This document shows, piece by piece, positions 60,467 through 64,000 of a stretch of 64,000 nt of DNA. Both the position numbers and the translations under genes were made by a program. This DNA comes from Ecdyonurus torrentis (taxonomy: Eukaryota > Arthropoda > Insecta > Ephemeroptera > Heptageniidae): positions 1-64,000 of the forward strand of contig CASGGR010000048.1 of assembly GCA_949318235.1 (NCBI GenBank). Reading direction: 5' to 3'. The notes under the pieces are model-generated. The model did no database searches, was not told the origin of the DNA, and saw only the letters and a program-made list of their open reading frames with translations. Each line of letters starts with the position of its first letter. Within the stretch, counting starts at the first letter, position 1.

Positions 60467-62433
60467 GAATTATAAAAATCATACTTTTTACACGATTAAA
60501 ACTAGTTTTGATGATTTCTCAAAAACTAAAAATGCTACAGACATTCAATATATCTCAAAACATAGCTTTTTCAATTCTGTACAAAAAAGATGTCTTGAAC
60601 TTTTTTGCTCCGACGCATACTTTTTGGGTTATTGACAATTTTAGTTATCACTCATCATGTAGCCAAACCAAGTCATAAAACAAAGTTTCTATTTCAAAAA
60701 TTAAATGTTATTGAATGATAAAAATCATACTTTTTACACGATTAAAACTAGTTTTGATGATTTCTCAAAAACTAAGAATGCTACAGACATTTATTTTAAC
60801 TTAAAACATAGCTTTTTCAATTCTGTACAAAAAATATGTATTGAACTTTTTTGCTCCGACGCATACTTTTTGGGTTATTGACAATTTTAGTTTTCACTCG
60901 TCATGTAGCCAAACCTAGTCATAAAACAAAGTTTCTATTTCAAGAAACAAATATTATTGAATGATAAAAATCATACTTTTTACACGATTAAAACTAGTTT
61001 TGATGATTTCTCAAAAACTAAAAATGCTACAGACATCCAATATAACTCAAAACATAGCTTTTTTAATTGTCTACAAAAAAGATGTCTTGAACTTTTTTCT
61101 CCGACGCATACTTTTTGGGTTATTGACAATTTTAGTTATCACTCATCATGTAGCCAAACCAAGTCATAAAACAAAGTTTCTATTTCAAGAATTAAATGTT
61201 ATTGAATTATAAAAATCATACTTTTTACACGATTAAAACTAGTTTTGATGATTTCTCAAAAACTAAAAATGCTACAGACATTCAATATATCTCAAAACAT
61301 AGCTTTTTCAATTCTGTACAAAAAAGATGTCTTAAACTTTTTTGATCCGACGCATACTTTTTGGGTTATTGACAATTTTAGTTATCACTCATCATGTAGC
61401 CAAACCAAGTCATAAAACAAAGTTTCTATTTCAAAAATTAAATGTTATTGAATGATAAAAATCATACTTTTTACACGATTAAAACTAATTTTGATGATTT
61501 CTCAAAAACTAAGAATGCTACAGACATTTATTTTAACTTAAAACATAGCTTTTTCAATTCTGTACAAAAAATATGTATTGAACTTTTTTGCTCCGACGCA
61601 TACTTTTTGGGTTATTGACAATTTTAGTTTTCACTCGTCATGTAGCCAAACCTAGTCATAAAACAAAGTTTCTATTTCAAGAAACAAATGTTATTGAATG
61701 ATAAAAATCATACTTTTTACACGATTAAAACTAGTTTTGATGATTTCTCAAAAACTAAAAATGCTACAGACATTCAATATAACTCAAAACATAGCTTTTT
61801 TAATTGTCTACAAAAAAGATGTCTTGAACTTTATTGCTCCGACGCATACTTTTTGGGTAAATGACAATTTTAGTTATCACTGATCATGTAGCCAAACCAA
61901 GTCATAAAACAAAGTTTCTATTTCAAGAATTAAATGTTATTGAATTATAAAAATCATACTTTTTACAAGATTAAAACTAGTTTTGATGATTTCTCAAAAA
62001 CTAAAAATGCTTCAGACATTCAATATAACTCAAAACATAGCTTTTTCAATTCTCTACAAAAAAGATGTCTTGAACTTTTTTGCTCCGACGCATACTTTTT
62101 GGGTTATTGACAATTTTAGTTATCACTCATCATGAAGCCAAACCAAGTCATAAAACAAAGTTTCTATTTCAAGAATTAAATGTTATTGAATGATAAAAAT
62201 CATACTTTTTACACGATAAAAACTAGTTTTGATGATTTCTCAAAAACTAAGAATGCTACAGACAACTATTTTGACTCAAAACATAGCTATTTCAATTCTG
62301 TACAAAAAATATGTCTTGAACTTTTTTGCTCCGACGCATACTTTTTGGGTTATTGACAATTTTAGTTTTCACTCGTCATGTAGCCAAACCTAGTCATAAA
62401 ACAAAGTTTCTATTTCAAGAAACAAATATTATT
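60222..62433. repeat. Nd-V-T (737 bp) plus 6-mer Nd-Vx-T-W-V-G (1475 bp)
   Basis: Starts are 60222 Nd, 60467 V, 60713 T, 60959 Nd, 61204 Vx, 61450 T, 61696 W, 61942 V and 62188 G. The unit 60959-62433 matches 49651-51125 and 52355-53829. Private changes here are TACAAGATT and GCTTCAGAC in 61942 and ACAACTATTTTG in 62188. Confidence 0.9.
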
Positions 62434-64000
62434 GAATGATAAAAATCATACTTTTTACACGATTAAAACTAGTTTTGATGATTTCTCAAAAACTAAAAAT
62501 GCTACAGACATCCAATATAACTCAAAACATAGCTTTTTTAATTGTCTACAAAAAAGATGTCTTGAACTTTTTTCTCCGACGCATACTTTTTGGGTTATTG
62601 ACAATTTTAGTTATCACTCATCATGTAGCCAAACCAAGTCATAAAACAAAGTTTCTATTTCAAGAATTAAATGTTATTGAAATATAAAAATCATACTTTT
62701 TACACGATTAAAACTAGTTTTGATGATTTCTCAAAAACTAAAAATGCTACAGACATTCAATATATCTCAAAACATAGCTTTTTCAATTCTCTACAAAAAA
62801 GATGTCTTGAACTTTTTTGCTCCGACGCATACTTTTTGGGTTATTGACAATTTTAGTTATCACTCATCATGAAGCCAAACCAAGTCAAAAAACAAAGTTT
62901 CTATTTCAAGAATTAAATGTTATTGAATGATAAAAATCATACTTTTTACACGATTAAAACTAGTTTTGATGATTTCTCAAAAACTAAGAAAGCTACAGAC
63001 TTTTTTTTAAACTCAAAACATAGCTTTTTCATTTCTGTACAAAAAAGATGTCTTGAACTTTTTTGCTCCGACGCATACTTTTTGGGTTATTGACAATTTT
63101 AGTTTTCACTCGTCATGTAGCCAAACCTAGTCATAAAACAAAGTTTCTATTTCAAGAACCAAATGTTATTGAATGATAAAAATCATACTTTTTACACGAT
63201 TAAAACTAGTTTTGATGATTTCTCAAAAACTAAAAATGCTACAGACATCCAATATAACTCAAAACATAGCTTTTTTAATTGTCTACAAAAAAAATGTCTT
63301 GAACTTTTTTGCTCCGACGCATACTTTTTGGGTTTTTGACAATTTTAGTTATCACTCATCATGTAGCCAAAGCAAGTCATAATACAAAGTTTCAATTTCA
63401 AGAATTAAATGTTATTGAATTATAAAAATCATACTTTTTACACGATTAAAACTAGTTTTGATGATTTCTCAAAAACTAAAAATGCTACAGACATTCAATA
63501 TTTCTCAAAACATAGCTTTTTCAATTCTGTACAAAAAAGATGTCTTGAACTTTTTTGCTCCGACGCATACTTTTTGGGTTATTGACAATTTTAGTTTTCA
63601 CTCGTCATGTAGCCAAACCTAGTCATAAAACAAAGTTTCTATTTCAAGAACCAAATGTTATTGAATGATAAAAATCATACTTTTTACACGATAAAAACTA
63701 GTTTTGATGATTTCTCAAAAACTAAGAATGCTACAGACATCTATTTTGACTCAAAACATAGCTATTTCAATTCTGTACAAAAAATATGTCTTGAACTTTT
63801 TTGCTCCGACGCATACTTTTTGGGTTATTGACAATTTTAGTTTTCACTCGTCATGTAGCCAAACCTAGTCATAAAACAAAGTTTCTATTTCAAGAAACAA
63901 ATATTATTGAATGATAAAAATCATACTTTTTACACGATTAAAACTAGTTTTGATGATTTCTCAAAAACTAAAAATGCTACAGACATCCAATATAACTCAA
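62434..64000. repeat. Nd-V-F*-Nf-Vg-G-Nd, running off the window
   Basis: Starts are 62434 Nd, 62679 V (boundary GAAATATA, private), 62925 F*, 63171 Nf, 63417 Vg (with CAATATTTCTC), 63663 G and 63909 Nd, which is cut by the window end. The order from 62925 is the 1475-bp 6-mer of 54813-60466, so the array continues beyond the window with that type of HOR. Confidence 0.9.

Larger units (their letters stand above)
1..64000. repeat. AT-rich satellite DNA array, ~246-bp monomer, 260 complete copies
   Basis: The window consists entirely of head-to-tail copies of one monomer. I took the G of GAATGATA (or GAATTATA) as base 1 and followed it from 1 to 63909, which gives 260 complete monomers and one partial copy. 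Most monomers are 246 bp; recurrent length variants are 244, 245 and 247 bp. All copies are in the same orientation and no foreign sequence interrupts them. There is no gene, tRNA, rRNA or mobile element anywhere in the window. Monomers differ at linked diagnostic positions, so named types can be followed: T, S, R, F, G (group P) and V, W, N, U (group Q). They are arranged in higher-order repeats. This architecture is known from centromeric and pericentromeric satellites of animals and plants. The centromere role and host are inferred and not shown by the sequence. Confidence 0.97.

Noticed and set aside
1..64000. CRISPR array
   Set aside because: The period is 246 bp, the whole unit is repeated, and there are no short repeats separated by unique spacers.
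1..64000. Transposable element, LTR tandem or retroelement fragment
   Set aside because: No terminal repeats, target-site duplications, polymerase, integrase or transposase frames are present, and the unit is too short and purely tandem.
1..64000. rDNA spacer, telomere repeat or RNA polymerase III gene cluster
   Set aside because: No rRNA or tRNA sequence, no short G-rich telomeric repeat, and no recognisable A-box/B-box pair were seen.
1..64000. Assembly artefact producing the repeated blocks
   Set aside because: Cannot be fully excluded, but the tandem HOR units I compared closely carry private substitutions or different junctions, which simple copying by an assembler would not create. 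The 8603/12781 pair is the least protected by this argument, since I noticed no internal difference there.
1..64000. Species assignment from the satellite
   Set aside because: I do not recognise the monomer, and base composition with a 246-bp period fits many insects, plants and other eukaryotes.

Overview
The whole 64 kb window is one uninterrupted tandem satellite array. By reading the boundary motif GAATGATA/GAATTATA I counted 260 complete monomers, the first at 1-246 and the last at 63663-63908, plus a partial monomer at 63909-64000. The mean period is 245.8 bp and most monomers are 246 bp. All lie in the same orientation. I see no gene, RNA gene, transposon, inversion or unique spacer, and both window edges fall inside the array. 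The reference monomer is about 26% G+C by hand count. This is characteristic of eukaryotic centromeric or heterochromatic satellite DNA. The species cannot be named from the sequence, and centromere identity is an inference.

Monomers fall into two groups. Group P (types T, S, R, F, G) has AACTAAGAA followed by a TTTTAAC/TTTTGAC block. Group Q (types V, W, N, U) has AACTAAAAA followed by CAATAT. The types recur in fixed orders and form higher-order repeats (HORs) whose length changes along the window:
- 1-4426: 4-mers of 983-984 bp.
- 4427-8848: 6-mers of 1474 bp.
- 8603-15300: a segmental duplication at 4178 bp spacing, with an embedded 5-mer duplicate (1229 bp).
- 15238-22371: mixed transition with 4-mers (984 bp) and a 3-mer (738 bp).
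- 23111-35400 and 37608-47191: Nd-led 3-mers (737 bp) combined into 4-, 5-, 6- and 9-mers, with a second long duplication (29990-36131 against 37608-43013).
- 47192-50879: 5-mers (1229-1230 bp).
- 49651-55058: an 11-mer (2704 bp) present twice in tandem.
- 54813-60466: 6-mers (1475 bp).

Types S, R and U occur only left of about 13.8 kb. The 245-bp single-base-deletion type Nd and types G and Nf occur only right of about 22.3 kb. The array therefore looks like two or more homogenisation domains joined by a transition zone. Several monomers are chimeras whose head and tail match different types, which are visible footprints of unequal crossover or gene conversion. The monomer contains short dyad symmetries, phased A/T tracts and a conserved CG-containing core.

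No protein-coding function is claimed. The 61-84 codon open frames that recur every monomer are by-products of the repeat.
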